Assembly: GCF_014193845.1 (NCBI RefSeq)
Contig: NZ_JACHZX010000004.1
Span: 1 to 64,000 of the forward strand
DNA length: 64,000 bases
Direction: 5' to 3'
Origin: Sphingomonas sp. BK345
Lineage (GTDB): Bacteria > Pseudomonadota > Alphaproteobacteria > Sphingomonadales > Sphingomonadaceae
Below the pieces are notes generated by a model. That model saw nothing but the letters and a program-made list of their open reading frames with translations, made no database searches and was not told where the DNA came from. This document shows, piece after piece, positions 63,632 through 64,000 of this stretch. The stretch's first letter is position 1; the number at the start of each line of letters is the position of its first letter. A program made the position numbers and the translations under genes.

Positions 63632-64000
63632 CAGACCGCGACCTTGTTCGCCGCGCGCGCCTGCTCGGCCGCCTCCGCCGCGGCCTCGAAGGCGAGTCGG
63701 ATCGAGGGATGGCGCGCGGTGAGCTTGAGCCCGGGCGCGAAGATCGCGATGCCGGGCCAGTCGGGCGTGTCGCCGGCGCCGGCGAGCCAGGCGGTGAGCG
63801 AGTCGCGCGCCGCCGCCAACTCCTCGGGTGTGCGACCGATGGCGTGCCGCGCCAGCAGCGTCGACGATGCCTGGCCGAGCAGGCAGGCGCGCACCTGCGT
63901 GCCCAGCGCCGAGACCCGCCCATCGCGGTCGAGATCAACGTCGACGGTCACACGGCTGCCGCAGATCGGCGATCGCTTCTCGGACGTGCCCGCCGGGTCG
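63631..64000 (-). CDS. NifU-like Fe-S cluster assembly scaffold protein (partial, 5' end outside window)
   Basis: About 122 residues are visible. Reading beyond a misleading GTG at 63951 gives SPICGSRVTVDVDLDRDGRV, then VRACLLGQASSTLLARHAIG, the second and third Cys motifs of the NifU N-terminal (IscU-like) fold. IAIFAPGLKLTARHPSIRLA follows at the C-terminus. The first Cys would lie upstream. Such stand-alone sphingomonad proteins are annotated as iron-sulfur scaffolds; SufU-like function is inferred. It overlaps the antiporter gene by one base. Confidence 0.82.
   Translation of the reverse strand, partial: DPAGTSEKRSPICGSRVTVDVDLDRDGRVSALGTQVRACLLGQASSTLLARHAIGRTPEELAAARDSLTAWLAGAGDTPDWPGIAIFAPGLKLTARHPSIRLAFEAAAEAAEQARAANKVAV

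Overview
The window is high-GC (roughly 70 %) chromosomal DNA from an alphaproteobacterium, most likely a Sphingomonas or close relative in the Sphingomonadaceae. The reasons are the gene order rpsB-tsf-pyrH-frr-uppS-cdsA-dxr-rseP-bamA-ompH-fabZ with no lpx genes (this family replaces LPS by glycosphingolipids), a PEP-CTERM-tagged GDSL hydrolase, the trpF-trpB-trpA-accD-folC operon, alphaproteobacterial LexA boxes, and several small protein families typical of the group. Almost all of it is ordinary core genome. The only trace of a transposon is the C-terminal end of an IS110-type transposase at the left edge.

Layout. 1-12.2 kb (minus strand): a long housekeeping operon for translation (rpsB, tsf, frr), UMP kinase, undecaprenyl-diphosphate, CDP-diacylglycerol and isoprenoid synthesis, then RseP, BamA, an OmpH/Skp chaperone, FabZ, ribosomal protein L31 and a PilZ protein. 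12.2-14.6 kb: a small putative SOS-regulated membrane protein, convergent with pssA-psd. 14.7-19.5 kb: icd, a CPA2 antiporter and a glycosyltransferase. 19.7-26.2 kb: a PadR/DUF2218 pair divergent from rarA-serine hydrolase-RNase H-like protein, tRNA-Thr(TGT), an NTF2-like protein and the GDSL hydrolase. 26.3-33.6 kb: acetate-type symporter with DUF485, two oxidoreductases, an AlkB protein, a ClC channel and two PilZ proteins. 33.7-38.3 kb: a 30-residue membrane peptide behind a LexA box, an orphan fliL, and an endonuclease/exonuclease/phosphatase protein with a patatin-like hydrolase. 38.6-44.9 kb: LapA-domain protein-pyrF and trpFBA-accD-folC. 44.9-53.3 kb: a protein behind a Fur-like box, ampG, a response regulator, a pseudouridine synthase with a long basic tail, rsmD, an MHS transporter, a possible sRNA and pit. 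53.4-64 kb: a GFA-family protein, a UvrD/PcrA helicase behind a LexA box, small hypotheticals, a prolyl oligopeptidase, an MFS efflux protein, DUF423-kefB and an Fe-S scaffold gene cut by the right edge.

The most interesting signals are regulatory and small. LexA-type direct repeats (GAAC-N7-GAAC or GTTC-N7-GTTC) occur before an 80-residue protein with one predicted membrane segment (two boxes in tandem), before a 30-residue single-pass peptide with an excellent Shine-Dalgarno, and before uvrD. This could be a small SOS regulon whose membrane peptides play the part that SidA and DidA play in Caulobacter. A separate 24-codon ORF has a 13-nt perfect complement to the 16S rRNA 3' tail. Intergenic regions also carry five copies of a palindromic repeat of nearly constant length (four of 96 bp, one of 94 bp), one of them attached to a 19-bp tandem repeat.

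All calls come from reading the sequence. No database search, folding calculation or expression data was available.
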